From positions 121,972 through 185,971 of the forward strand of contig NZ_BFCH01000019.1 in NCBI RefSeq assembly GCF_003112775.1: DNA of 64,000 bases, given 5' to 3'. Source of the stretch: Mycobacterium montefiorense. GTDB lineage: Bacteria; Actinomycetota; Actinomycetes; Mycobacteriales; Mycobacteriaceae. The notes beneath the pieces were generated by a model, which worked only from the letters and a program-made list of their open reading frames with translations, had not been told where the DNA came from and made no database searches. The translations under genes and the position numbers were made by a program. Below are positions 39,497-47,839 of this stretch, piece by piece (position 1 is the stretch's first letter; every line of letters starts with the position of its first letter).

Positions 39497-40615
39497 ATGT
39501 CCTACGAAAGCAGCGCTGAGCCGATCAAGGTCGGCTACTTGATGGACTTCACGCTGCCGCCGGGATTTCCCGAGGATCTGTTCGCCTCTTTCACCCAGAC
39601 TTTCGACCTCATTTTCGAGGAGGCCACCGCCCAGGGTCTGATTGACCGTCCCGTGCAGATGATCTATCGCGAGGTGGAGGGTCTGCCCAAGGGTTCGGTG
39701 AAGGCGGTGATCGACGCATACGGCGAACTGGTCGACGAGGGTTGCCTGCTGGTCTTCGGGCCGCACATCACCGATAAATGCGTGCCGGTGCGTGAAGCGA
39801 TCGAGGAACGATTCAAGGTACCGGCCATCGCCGTGACCGGCACCGACGACTGGCTGGGCGAGTGGACCTTCGCCTTCCCGCAGGGATCGATGACCGATGA
39901 GCCGATCTTCCTGGCAGACCTGATCGCCAAACGCGGACTCGCCGAAATCGGTGTGCTGGTCGAGCAGAGCCTCATTGGCGAGAGCTACCTGAAGAACCTG
40001 CGAACTGCCTGTCGGCGCAAGGGCATTCGCATCGTTGCCGAAGTCGCGATCGCGCAGACGGCTCAGGACATCAACGCCGCGGTCCGGACGCTCCATGAGG
40101 CAAAGGCCGAGGCGATCGTGCACCTGGGCTTCGGATTCGGAATCGTCTTCATCAACCCGGCGCTCGAGGCCCTCGGTTGGGACCCGCCCCGTTTCACCAC
40201 CACCGCATGGCAGAACGCATGGGTTAACCCGATCATGTGGAACGCGTTCCTGGGCTGGACCGGTGTCGACCAGTACGACGAGGCGAACCAGATCGGCCAG
40301 GACTTCCTCGACAGCTACGCGAAGAAGTACAACGGCAGTCGCCCGGAGTTCTGCGTGACCGTCGTCAACCGCGACGTCGCCGCCACCCTCGTACGGGCCT
40401 TCACCGACGCTCACCCGTTGAGTCCGCGCGGCGTCAAAGAGGCGCTGGAGCGGGTCAAGATGATGCCCGCCGCCTCGGGCGCGCCCGGAACTCGGGTGTC
40501 GTTCGGCAAATGGACCCGTCGCGCCTGGATGGGCGCCGGCTACCTGGTGGCCCGGACTCTCGATGCCGACGGAATCAACTCACACCTGGTGGATCGCTTC
40601 GGAGAGGAAGACTGA
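39497..40615 (+). CDS. ABC-type branched-chain-like substrate-binding protein without signal peptide
   Basis: A protein of 372 residues with the type 1 periplasmic-binding fold: IKVGYLMDFTLPPGFPEDLF, DEGCLLVFGPHITDKCVPVR, FKVPAIAVTGTDDWLGEWTF and RPEFCVTVVNRDVAATLVRA are the expected core strands and hinge. The N-terminus MSYESSAEPIKVGYLMD goes straight into the first strand, with no signal sequence or lipobox. It is therefore probably cytoplasmic, and no ABC permease or ATPase gene is near. It may serve as a ligand carrier or sensor for the pathway's hydrophobic substrate. ATG 39497 has GGGAGG just upstream. Its stop overlaps the next start (TGATG). Confidence 0.85.
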   Translation: MSYESSAEPIKVGYLMDFTLPPGFPEDLFASFTQTFDLIFEEATAQGLIDRPVQMIYREVEGLPKGSVKAVIDAYGELVDEGCLLVFGPHITDKCVPVREAIEERFKVPAIAVTGTDDWLGEWTFAFPQGSMTDEPIFLADLIAKRGLAEIGVLVEQSLIGESYLKNLRTACRRKGIRIVAEVAIAQTAQDINAAVRTLHEAKAEAIVHLGFGFGIVFINPALEALGWDPPRFTTTAWQNAWVNPIMWNAFLGWTGVDQYDEANQIGQDFLDSYAKKYNGSRPEFCVTVVNRDVAATLVRAFTDAHPLSPRGVKEALERVKMMPAASGAPGTRVSFGKWTRRAWMGAGYLVARTLDADGINSHLVDRFGEED

Positions 40616-41751
40616 TGTCCACAGAACAGTCCACACCACTGACGACAAACGACAAACCCACGCAGCCGGGCGCAAACCGGGGTTGGGGCGGCTGGATCGC
40701 CGGCGCCGCGCTGGCGGCGTTCGCGCTCTTCTTCATCGCGAATTGTCGTGTCGCTCTTGACCCGCGCGTCGCCAATCCGAATGTGCAGGGCCGGCCCCGG
40801 CCGGTGAAGTTCATCTTCGGCCTGGACTACATCACCTTCCTGCATATCTCAACGTGCATCATGCTGCTGGTGCTGCTGGTGGTGTTCATCCGGGGCTGGC
40901 GCCGCAACCCGGGCAGCCCGGTCATGCTGATGTTCCTGTGCACCACGTTGATCGTGTGGCAGGACCCGATCATGAACTGGTCGCCGTTCGCGGTGTACAA
41001 CCCCGACCTCATTCACTGGCCGGAGTCCTGGCCGTTGGTATCGCTGTCGCCGACCGTCGAGCCGTTCGTCGTATTCGGCTACGTCACTTTCTATTTCGGT
41101 CCGTACTTCCCGGCGATCTGGATCCTGCGCAAACTGCAGGCTAAATACGGGCCGCAATCGTTCGTGTCGCGACATCCGTTGTGGAGCCTGGGCCTGCTGG
41201 CCTGTGTGATCGGCTTCATCTTCGACGCATGGCTGGAGATCCAGCTCGTGCACGCCGGCATGTACATCTACTCCCAGGTGATTCCCTGGGGCTCGGTCTT
41301 TACCGGCACCACGTTCCAGTTCCCGCTGATCTGGGAGTCGTTTTCGGTCACCTTTGTGATGGTGCCCGCCGCGATCCTCTGCTATCGCGATGACACCGGA
41401 AAGTCGGTGGCCGAGAAGCTGACTGCGAAGGCCAAGATCTTCCCCAGCCGTCCGGTGCTCGGCACTTTCCTGGTGATGTTCGCCATCATGAACGTGTCGT
41501 ACTTCGCTTACGGCGCCTGGTTCTGGGCCATCAAGGTTAGCCATGCGGCGACATCGGTCGCCTGCCCGTGGCCTTATCCAGAAGCCAAAGTTTATGACCC
41601 GCAGGGATTTTACGAGAAGGCGGGCGCCCAGGGCCCGTACTCGGTCGGCATCTGGTCGACCTGGGCGAGCGGCGAACCGAACGGCCGGCCGCACGTCGAA
41701 GCGCCGCCGCAGGGTCAGGGCGCCTGCGCGACCGCGAGCAAGAATGGCTGA
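40615..41751 (+). CDS. spirocyclase AveC-family membrane protein
   Basis: A protein of 378 residues with about seven membrane helices: WIAGAALAAFALFFIANC, FLHISTCIMLLVLLVVFI, VMLMFLCTTLIVWQDP, EPFVVFGYVTFYFGPYFP, LWSLGLLACVIGFIFDAW, IWESFSVTFVMVPAAIL and LGTFLVMFAIMNVSYFAY. The region with IVWQDPIMNWSPFAVYNPD and the topology match the AveC family, named for the avermectin spiroketal cyclase of Streptomyces. Mycobacterial members are of unknown function and sit beside P450 and SDR genes, as here. It overlaps the preceding gene by one base and the following one by 8 bases, so expression is tightly coupled. Confidence 0.82.
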   Translation: MSTEQSTPLTTNDKPTQPGANRGWGGWIAGAALAAFALFFIANCRVALDPRVANPNVQGRPRPVKFIFGLDYITFLHISTCIMLLVLLVVFIRGWRRNPGSPVMLMFLCTTLIVWQDPIMNWSPFAVYNPDLIHWPESWPLVSLSPTVEPFVVFGYVTFYFGPYFPAIWILRKLQAKYGPQSFVSRHPLWSLGLLACVIGFIFDAWLEIQLVHAGMYIYSQVIPWGSVFTGTTFQFPLIWESFSVTFVMVPAAILCYRDDTGKSVAEKLTAKAKIFPSRPVLGTFLVMFAIMNVSYFAYGAWFWAIKVSHAATSVACPWPYPEAKVYDPQGFYEKAGAQGPYSVGIWSTWASGEPNGRPHVEAPPQGQGACATASKNG

Positions 41752-42736
41752 GCCACGCGCGGTTGTGATCACCGGTGCGTCCCGCGGATTGGGATTCGCC
41801 TCGGCCGTGCGCCTCTATCGCGAGGGGTGGCGGGTGGTCGCGGCCATGCGCACACCCGACCTTGGGCTTCCGCTGCTGCGGGAGGCAACCGGGGCCGCTG
41901 ACGATGACGACCGGCTGATCGGCGTCCAGCTCGACCTGTTGGATGCCGCCTCGATTGCTGGTGCCGCCAAGGCAATTGAAGAAGCCGTCGGGGCGCCATT
42001 CGCTCTGGTGCACAACGCCGGGATCTCCGCGGCCGGAATGGTGGAGGAGACGGATATGGCGTTGTGGCAGCGCATGTTCGCCACCAGCGTGCTGGGACCG
42101 GTCGAACTCACCAAGGCCCTGTTGCCGTCCATGCGCGCGGCGGGTCAGGGACGCATTGTGCTGGTCGCCAGCACGGCCGGGGTGCGCGGCCAGCCGGCCA
42201 CCGCGCCCTACTCGGCGGCCAAGGGCGCGTTGGAGCGCTGGGGCGAGTCGATGGCGTGCGAGATCGCGCCCTTCGGTCTGGGTGTCACCGTCCTGGTGTC
42301 CGGCACCTACGACACCGAAATCATCACCGACGCGGGCACCGTCGATGATCGCAATTTCGAGGGCCCTTACGCCCGACTGCACAACACCATGAACAGCCGC
42401 GGACGGTTCGCGATGAAGATGGCTCGGCCCCCCGAACGGTTCACCGACGGACTGGTCAGGGCGCTCGCTGACGAGGCGCCGTTCCGCCGCCGCGGTGTCG
42501 GGCCGGATGCGTCAATGTTGCTGACATTCAACCGGATTCTGCCGTCTTCAGGAATGCACCACATGTCGCGGATCGTCTTGGGCATACCCAAACAGGGTTC
42601 GATGCGGGGTGGGGCATGGCCGTTGACTCTCACCCAGAAGGTGATGGTGCTTGGTGCACGCGTTCTTCCGCAGCCGGTGCTGCAGCGCTTGGCGGCGCTG
42701 GCGGCGAAGCGCCAACAGGGGAGTGAGGGAAAATAA
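41744..42736 (+). CDS. short-chain dehydrogenase/reductase
   Basis: A protein of 330 residues. The cofactor loop is VVITGASRGLGFASAVRLYR. The active site has Ser in IVLVASTAGVRGQP and Tyr/Lys in TAPYSAAKGALERWGE. The long C-terminal extension (residues 250-330, with PPERFTDGLVRALADE and HHMSRIVLGIPKQGSM) is like that of SDRs acting on bulky terpenoid or steroid alcohols. ATG 41744 overlaps the AveC-like gene by 8 bases, and the P450 gene starts right after its stop. It probably oxidises or reduces an intermediate in the P450 pathway. Confidence 0.9.
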   Translation: MAEPRAVVITGASRGLGFASAVRLYREGWRVVAAMRTPDLGLPLLREATGAADDDDRLIGVQLDLLDAASIAGAAKAIEEAVGAPFALVHNAGISAAGMVEETDMALWQRMFATSVLGPVELTKALLPSMRAAGQGRIVLVASTAGVRGQPATAPYSAAKGALERWGESMACEIAPFGLGVTVLVSGTYDTEIITDAGTVDDRNFEGPYARLHNTMNSRGRFAMKMARPPERFTDGLVRALADEAPFRRRGVGPDASMLLTFNRILPSSGMHHMSRIVLGIPKQGSMRGGAWPLTLTQKVMVLGARVLPQPVLQRLAALAAKRQQGSEGK

Positions 42737-43957
42737 ATGGAACAGCTATTCGACGACCTGGAGGATTTCGGCTCCTTCGACGACGCGATATCCGGTGACG
42801 TGCGTGACCCGTACACCGAATTGGCGCGCATTCGCCGCGAGGAGCCCGTGCAGCGACTCGAGACGTCGGGAGCGTTGCCGCACGAGGAATCGCTGCCGAT
42901 GTTCATCGTGTATCGCCACGAGGACATCCAGCAGATGCTGCGCGACAACGAGACGTTTTCGTCGTCGGCGGTGATTGCGGCGTTCGGCCCGGTGCTCGGT
43001 GAGGGCGTGATGCTCGGCATGGACGAGCCGGTTCACGGCCGGTTGCGATCACTGGTGTCAAAGGCGTTCTCGCAGAAGTCATTGGCGCGCTGGCAGGACG
43101 AGTTGGTCGGCCGTGTCGCGAACAGTCTGATCGACAAGTTCGCGGCTAATGGCAAGGCGGATCTGGTCAAGGAGTTCACCTTCGACTACCCGAGCCAGAT
43201 CATCGCGGGCCTGTTGGGCCTGCCGGAAGAGGACTACCCGCAGTTCCAGCGGTGGTCGATTTCGCTGCTGAGTTGGCTGATGAATCCCGAACGCGGGCTT
43301 GCCGCCTCGGCCGCGCTGTGCGAATACTTCGCCCCGATACTCGAAGCCCGGCGCGCGGAGCCGAAGGAAGACTTGATCAGCGCGCTCGCTGCGGCCGAGA
43401 TCGACGGCGAAAAGCTCGCGGACGAAGAGATCTTCTCCTTCCTGCGACTGCTGTTGCCGGCCGGCGTCGAGACGACTTACCGGTCGTTGGGCAGCCTGCT
43501 GCTGGCGCTGCTGTCGGATCCCGCACAGTTGGATGCCATCCGTGTCGACCGGTCACTGCTGCCGCAGGCTATCGAGGAGGGGGTGCGCTGGGAATCACCG
43601 CTGTTGACCATTACCCGGGTGGCGACGCGCGACACCGAACTCGGCGGCGTGGCCATCCCGGCCGGGGCGACGGTGATGCCGATGCTCGGTTCGGCGAATC
43701 GGCAAGAAGAGCGATATCCCGACCCGAACACGTTCGACATTCACCGCGAGGCTCGGGCAAATCTGGGCTGGGGGCACGGCGTGCACGTCTGCCTCGGCAT
43801 GCACCTGGCGCGGCTCGAGATGCGGACCGCGATCAACCTTTTGTTGGACCGGCTGCCGAATCTCCGGCTGGATCCCGACGGGAACGACCCACACATCCGT
43901 GGACAGGTGTTCCGGTCGCCGACGTCGGTTCCGGTGCTGTTCGACGCGCAGAAGTAG
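42737..43957 (+). CDS. cytochrome P450
   Basis: A protein of 406 residues, normal for bacterial class I P450s. The I-helix oxygen-activating motif is LLLPAGVETTYRSLG (AGxxTT), the K-helix ExxR is EEGVRWES, and the heme-binding loop is LGWGHGVHVCLGMHLARLEM with the thiolate cysteine about residue 354. Trp replaces the usual first Phe of the loop. It needs a ferredoxin and reductase, and none is encoded here. The operon context (AveC-like protein, SDR, aldehyde dehydrogenase) suggests hydroxylation of a methyl or ring carbon that is oxidised onward to an acid. The start ATG 42737 follows the SDR stop with no gap. Confidence 0.95.
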   Translation: MEQLFDDLEDFGSFDDAISGDVRDPYTELARIRREEPVQRLETSGALPHEESLPMFIVYRHEDIQQMLRDNETFSSSAVIAAFGPVLGEGVMLGMDEPVHGRLRSLVSKAFSQKSLARWQDELVGRVANSLIDKFAANGKADLVKEFTFDYPSQIIAGLLGLPEEDYPQFQRWSISLLSWLMNPERGLAASAALCEYFAPILEARRAEPKEDLISALAAAEIDGEKLADEEIFSFLRLLLPAGVETTYRSLGSLLLALLSDPAQLDAIRVDRSLLPQAIEEGVRWESPLLTITRVATRDTELGGVAIPAGATVMPMLGSANRQEERYPDPNTFDIHREARANLGWGHGVHVCLGMHLARLEMRTAINLLLDRLPNLRLDPDGNDPHIRGQVFRSPTSVPVLFDAQK

Positions 43958-44102
43958 GGCGGCCATGGCGTCGAGCGGACGTGCGGTAATCCCACGTCAA
44001 GGGCCTGCCCGCAGGTGGTAAGTTGCCAATCGGCTAGTTTCCAGTAAGGCTCTCCGCAGGGACGAGTCACAAGATCACGAGTCTGAAGAGAGCTGAACAA
44101 AT

Positions 44103-45587
44103 ATGGCTGACACTGTAAAGGTCCGGTTCGAGCCGAAGATGATGATCGACGGGAAGCTCGTCGATGGCCAGGCCGGCACCTTCACCAACATCAACCCGGC
44201 GACCGAGGAGCCCCTCGGTGAGGTGGCCGACGCCTCGAAGGAAGACATGCTCCGGGCCATCGACGCCGCCCGTCGGGCCTTCGACGAGAGCGACTGGTCG
44301 ACCAATCGCGAGTTGCGTAAGCGCTGCCTGTTGCAGCTGCACGACGCGATCGAGGAGGAGAAGGAAGAGCTGCGCGAGGAGCTCATCCTCGAAGTTGGTT
44401 CGCCCCGGGCCATCACGTTCGGGCCTCAGTTGGATGCCCCGCTGGCCGACGGACTGAAGTACCCGGCCAGGTTGATCGACGAGTACGCCTGGGAAACCGA
44501 TCTCGGCGATCGAGTCATCAGCCTCACCGGTGCGAACACCTCCATCAAGGTTTGGCGGGAGCCGGTGGGCGTGGTCGGCGCCATCGTGCCGTGGAACTTC
44601 CCGTTCGAGGTCACTCTCAACAAGCTCGGCCAGGCACTGGGAACTGGCAACACCGTCGTGCTCAAGCCGGCGCCCAACACCCCGTTCAACGCGACCCGGC
44701 TGGGCCGGCTGATCGCCGAGAAAACCGATATCCCCGCCGGCGTGGTCAACGTCGTCACCGCGTCGGATCACTTTGTGGGCGAAGAGCTTACGCTGTCGCC
44801 CAAGGTCGACCTGATTTCGTTCACCGGGTCTACGGTGGTCGGCAAGCGGATTATGGAAAAGGGCGCGGCCACCATGAAGCGGCTGTTCCTCGAACTCGGC
44901 GGCAAGTCGGCCACCATCGTTTTGGAGGACGCCGACTTCGGGTTGGCCTGCGCGATCGGCATCGCCCCGTGCATGCACGCCGGGCAGGGTTGCGCGAACC
45001 CCACCCGGATGCTGTTGCCGCGGTCTCGTTACGAGGAGGGTGTGGTGATCCTCAAGGGCATCTATGAGAACGTCACATGCGGTGACCCGCAGGACGCGGG
45101 AACGCTGTGCGGCCCGGTGATCTCGGAGAAGCAGCGCGATCGCGTGATGGGCTACATCCGCAAGGGTGTCGAGGAGGGCGCCACGGCACTCGTCGGCGGC
45201 CCCGATGCGCCCACCGGTTTCGACAAGGGATACTTCGTCAGGCCAACGCTTTTCACCAACGTCGACAACAAGATGACCATCGCCCAAGAGGAGATCTTCG
45301 GCCCGGTGTTGTCGGTCATCCCGTTCGACGACGAAGAGGACGCGATCCGAATCGCCAACGACAGCGTCTACGGCTTGGCAGGCAACGTGATGTCGGGATC
45401 GCTGGAGCATTCGCTGGCGGTGGCCCGCAGGATCAAGGCCGGCTTCATGGGCGTCAACGGCGGCGCTCCGTATGGCGCCGACGCACCGTTCGGCGGATAC
45501 AAGGACAGCGGGGTGGGCCGCCAGAACGGCGTGGCCGGGTTCGACCAGTACACCGAGATCAAGACGGTCGGTTATCCCGTCGGCTAG
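44103..45587 (+). CDS. NAD(P)-dependent aldehyde dehydrogenase
   Basis: A protein of 494 residues. The catalytic glutamate is in LFLELGGKSATIVLEDAD (about residue 266) and the catalytic cysteine in HAGQGCANPTRMLL (about residue 298). VGAIVPWNFPFEVTLNKLGQ is the conserved N-terminal cofactor region and EEIFGPVLSVIPFD the late one. It oxidises an aldehyde to a carboxylic acid, a sensible step after P450 and SDR oxidation. It is 145 bases after the P450 gene. The sequence GAACAAATAT overlapping its start codon resembles one half of the shared operator, but the other half is poor. Confidence 0.95.
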   Translation: MADTVKVRFEPKMMIDGKLVDGQAGTFTNINPATEEPLGEVADASKEDMLRAIDAARRAFDESDWSTNRELRKRCLLQLHDAIEEEKEELREELILEVGSPRAITFGPQLDAPLADGLKYPARLIDEYAWETDLGDRVISLTGANTSIKVWREPVGVVGAIVPWNFPFEVTLNKLGQALGTGNTVVLKPAPNTPFNATRLGRLIAEKTDIPAGVVNVVTASDHFVGEELTLSPKVDLISFTGSTVVGKRIMEKGAATMKRLFLELGGKSATIVLEDADFGLACAIGIAPCMHAGQGCANPTRMLLPRSRYEEGVVILKGIYENVTCGDPQDAGTLCGPVISEKQRDRVMGYIRKGVEEGATALVGGPDAPTGFDKGYFVRPTLFTNVDNKMTIAQEEIFGPVLSVIPFDDEEDAIRIANDSVYGLAGNVMSGSLEHSLAVARRIKAGFMGVNGGAPYGADAPFGGYKDSGVGRQNGVAGFDQYTEIKTVGYPVG

Positions 45588-45593
45588 ACCGTA

Positions 45594-45614
45594 AAGTGCT
45601 GTGGCCCAGCACTT
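45594..45614. terminator. hairpin between convergent genes
   Basis: AAGTGCTG (45594-45601) and CAGCACTT (45607-45614) are perfect inverted repeats around a five-base loop. The hairpin lies 7 bases after the aldehyde dehydrogenase stop and before the end of the convergent TetR gene. A short TT follows rather than a long T-run. It could terminate from both sides. Confidence 0.6.
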
Positions 45615-45672
45615 GACTGGGCGATCCTGCCGGGCCGTCATGCAGCTGCTGCCGAGTTCGCTCACCCGGCTC

Positions 45673-46338
45673 CTAGTTCAGCGGCAATGATGACTGCAGT
45701 CGTTCGGCGGTCAGCCTGCGCAGCTGTGCGAAATCACCGGTGTGGCCCAGCAATCGCAGTGCGCTCTCGGCGATGACCCAAGGGTGATCGGGCGGGCAGA
45801 CACCGTCGTCCAAGCGTCGGTTGATGACTGACTCAACCAAACGAAACGGCAGGTCATCAGTTTCTGGCGGCCCGTTGCTCTCGGCGACGACGGCGCCCGA
45901 GAGCTTGCGGTAGCGGGCCCGCAGCGCGCTGCGGCGCCGACGGAATGTGCCGAAGCGGCCGGCGCGCAGCTCCGGAAGCAGATAGAGGGCACCGAGATTC
46001 CATCGGCTGCCGCACAATTGAGAAGTATCACCGACCACCAGGGCGTGCAGCCGCGGTGCGCCCGGTCCGGCCTCGCCAAGTAGTTCCTTCGCCAGCCGCA
46101 GCGACTCGTCCACGGTACCGGCGAGCAACGCGTCAATGATGTCGTCCTTGGTGGTGAAGTAGTGATAGAGCGACGCCTGCCTGATGCCGACGGCTTCCGC
46201 GATGCGTCGCGTCGAGGTGGAAGCATACCCGACTGTCGTGAACAATTCGGCGGCCGCGTCAAGAATTTCGTCCCTGGCGGTCAGTTCCGGCCGATGCGAT
46301 ACCACCAGTCTAGGACGCCCACGCCTGTCATTGCGCAT
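45673..46338 (-). CDS. TetR-family regulator of the guanidine/urea-type operon
   Basis: A protein of 221 residues. A basic N-terminal arm (MRNDRRGRPRLVVSHRPELT) precedes the TetR helix-turn-helix ARDEILDAAAELFTTVGYAS, RRIAEAVGIRQASLYHYFTT. The C-terminal ligand domain has WNLGALYLLPELRAGRFGTF, not seen in common subfamilies. ATG 46338 is preferred over the longer start at 46395, which would lie inside the operator. It is divergent from the DUF1989 operon, and a 20-base palindrome at 46386-46405 lies between them. It probably represses that operon and itself until an inducer, perhaps guanidine or a derivative, binds. Confidence 0.88.
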   Translation of the reverse strand: MRNDRRGRPRLVVSHRPELTARDEILDAAAELFTTVGYASTSTRRIAEAVGIRQASLYHYFTTKDDIIDALLAGTVDESLRLAKELLGEAGPGAPRLHALVVGDTSQLCGSRWNLGALYLLPELRAGRFGTFRRRRSALRARYRKLSGAVVAESNGPPETDDLPFRLVESVINRRLDDGVCPPDHPWVIAESALRLLGHTGDFAQLRRLTAERLQSSLPLN

Positions 46339-46385
46339 GCCACATTCTCCCAACCCGGTGAAAATTTGGCAGCCGGATGCAGATA

Positions 46386-46405
46386 TTTCTATCATGTGAT
46401 AGAAA
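46386..46405. promoter_or_regulatory. 20-bp perfect palindrome, putative TetR operator
   Basis: TTTCTATCA and TGATAGAAA are exact inverted repeats separated by TG. The site lies 47 bases from the TetR start and 67 bases before the first DUF1989 gene, in the divergent intergenic region. The size and symmetry are typical of TetR operators. Confidence 0.8.
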
Positions 46406-46472
46406 ATCAGGGATCGCGCTCATGCAATCGAATTGCAAGTGGATAGCCGCGCCGCCAGATAAGGAGACCGCG

Positions 46473-47240
46473 ATGAGCACACCCGCGAGCACCGATTCGA
46501 CCGGCGGTGCCAGATTGCACGCGCGTGCCCAGGCGCAGCAAGCGACGATGCGAATACCGACGACCCCACCGGACATCGAGTGCTCGCGGCTGTTTTGGGC
46601 CGAGTCGATTCCGGTGAACGGTTACGTCACCAAAGTTCTCGCCAGGGGCAGCCGTGTCCGGCTGGCAGACCCCGACGGCGGCGCGTGCGCACATGTGCTG
46701 CTGTATCGCGCCGAGGCGCCCTGGGAGCGGTTGAACGTCGCCGACACCATGAAGGTGCCGTGGCATGCCTACCTACGCGCGGGCCATCCGCTGCTATCCG
46801 ATCAGGGCCGGCTGCTGGCAACTGTGGTTGCTGACTCCTCGGGCCGCCACGACATGCTGTGCGGGCCCACGCAGGCCGGACGTCAGCTGTTGCAGTTAGG
46901 CGCCATCAAGCACGGCCTCGACATACGGGACGTGGCGGCGTCGGCATCGTTCTTCCAGGGCGTTCACGTCGATCCTGGTTGCGGCGCACTCGAATTCACG
47001 GGTTCCACCGGCCCTGGGGCGGCAATCGATCTCTTGATTCACCTGCCGGTGGTGCTGATACTCGTCAACGCCGCTCACCCACTAGACCCAGATCCGTCGG
47101 TTACCGCGCTGGATGTCCTGGGTTGGAAAGCGGGCGAGGAGCTGACAGCGCCGGTCAATGACGATCCCGAATACCTGCGTGCATTGTTCAACAGCGAGGC
47201 GGCCTGGTTGGCAGCCACCGGATCGGAGGTCGCCCGATGA
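46473..47240 (+). CDS. urea-carboxylase-associated protein 1 (DUF1989), carboxyguanidine deiminase-type subunit
   Basis: A protein of 255 residues of the DUF1989 family. The conserved metal-site residues appear in GACAHVLLYRAEAPWERLNV, SSGRHDMLCGP and FFQGVHVDPGCGALEF. DUF1989 pairs next to urea carboxylase homologues were called urea-carboxylase-associated proteins 1 and 2. Later work on guanidine breakdown identified them as subunits of a carboxyguanidine deiminase (CgdA/CgdB), which turns carboxyguanidine into allophanate and ammonia. ATG 46473 has AAGGAGA just upstream. It overlaps the next gene by four bases (ATGA). The role here depends on a working carboxylase. Confidence 0.85.
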   Translation: MSTPASTDSTGGARLHARAQAQQATMRIPTTPPDIECSRLFWAESIPVNGYVTKVLARGSRVRLADPDGGACAHVLLYRAEAPWERLNVADTMKVPWHAYLRAGHPLLSDQGRLLATVVADSSGRHDMLCGPTQAGRQLLQLGAIKHGLDIRDVAASASFFQGVHVDPGCGALEFTGSTGPGAAIDLLIHLPVVLILVNAAHPLDPDPSVTALDVLGWKAGEELTAPVNDDPEYLRALFNSEAAWLAATGSEVAR

Positions 47241-47839
47241 CAACCACTGTGCAGTCGAAGATCATCGTTGACGAGATCGTGGCGGCCTGCGCGCCCTGGT
47301 CGGCGATCGTCCATGCCGGCCAGCAGCTGGAAATCGTTGACCTGGAAGGAAATCAGGCGGTGGATTGTCTGCTGTACGCCGCCGATGACCACACCCAGCG
47401 TTACAGCGCTCAAGCCACGGTGGCGGCGCAACGCAACATCTTCTTGACCACTGGCTCGGTGCTGCGAACCGCGGACGGCACCGCGTTGATGGAGGTCGTG
47501 TCCGATGATGTCGGCAATCACGACACACTTGCGGGAGCCTGTTCGCAAGAATCGAACACATTGCGCTACGGCCATCACACCGTGCACCAACACGCCTGTG
47601 CCGAGAACTTCCTGAGCGAAGGCGCCAAATGGGGCCTGGGCAAGCGCGACATCGTCCCAAACATCAACTGGTTCATGAACGTTCCAGTCGAAGCGGACGG
47701 CACGCTGGGTATCGTCGACGGCTTGTCAGCGCCTGGCAAGAGCCTTACCGTCCGTGCCGTGATCGACACGCTGGTGTTGGTGTCGAACTGTCCGCAGATC
47801 AACAATCCGTGCAACGGCTTCAACCCGACACCCGTATGA
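47237..47839 (+). CDS. urea-carboxylase-associated protein 2 (DUF1989), carboxyguanidine deiminase-type subunit
   Basis: A protein of 200 residues, the shorter DUF1989 partner. Family motifs are EIVDLEGNQAVDCLLYAADD, ERYS-like TQRYSAQATVAAQRNIFLTT, DVGNHDTLAGACSQESNTLR and INWFMNVPVEADGTLGI, with NCPQINNPCNGFNPTPV at the end. Cys and His residues in these segments are the likely zinc ligands. It acts with the preceding subunit. The start overlaps the previous stop (ATGA at 47237), and its own stop overlaps the next start (ATGA at 47836), so the four genes are translationally coupled. Confidence 0.87.
   Translation: MTTTVQSKIIVDEIVAACAPWSAIVHAGQQLEIVDLEGNQAVDCLLYAADDHTQRYSAQATVAAQRNIFLTTGSVLRTADGTALMEVVSDDVGNHDTLAGACSQESNTLRYGHHTVHQHACAENFLSEGAKWGLGKRDIVPNINWFMNVPVEADGTLGIVDGLSAPGKSLTVRAVIDTLVLVSNCPQINNPCNGFNPTPV

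Noticed and set aside
44094..44110. Possible seventh copy of the shared operator at the aldehyde dehydrogenase start (GAACAAATATGGCTGAC)
   Set aside because: Only one half-site matches; the other half departs from the consensus and the sequence includes the start codon, so chance is likely.
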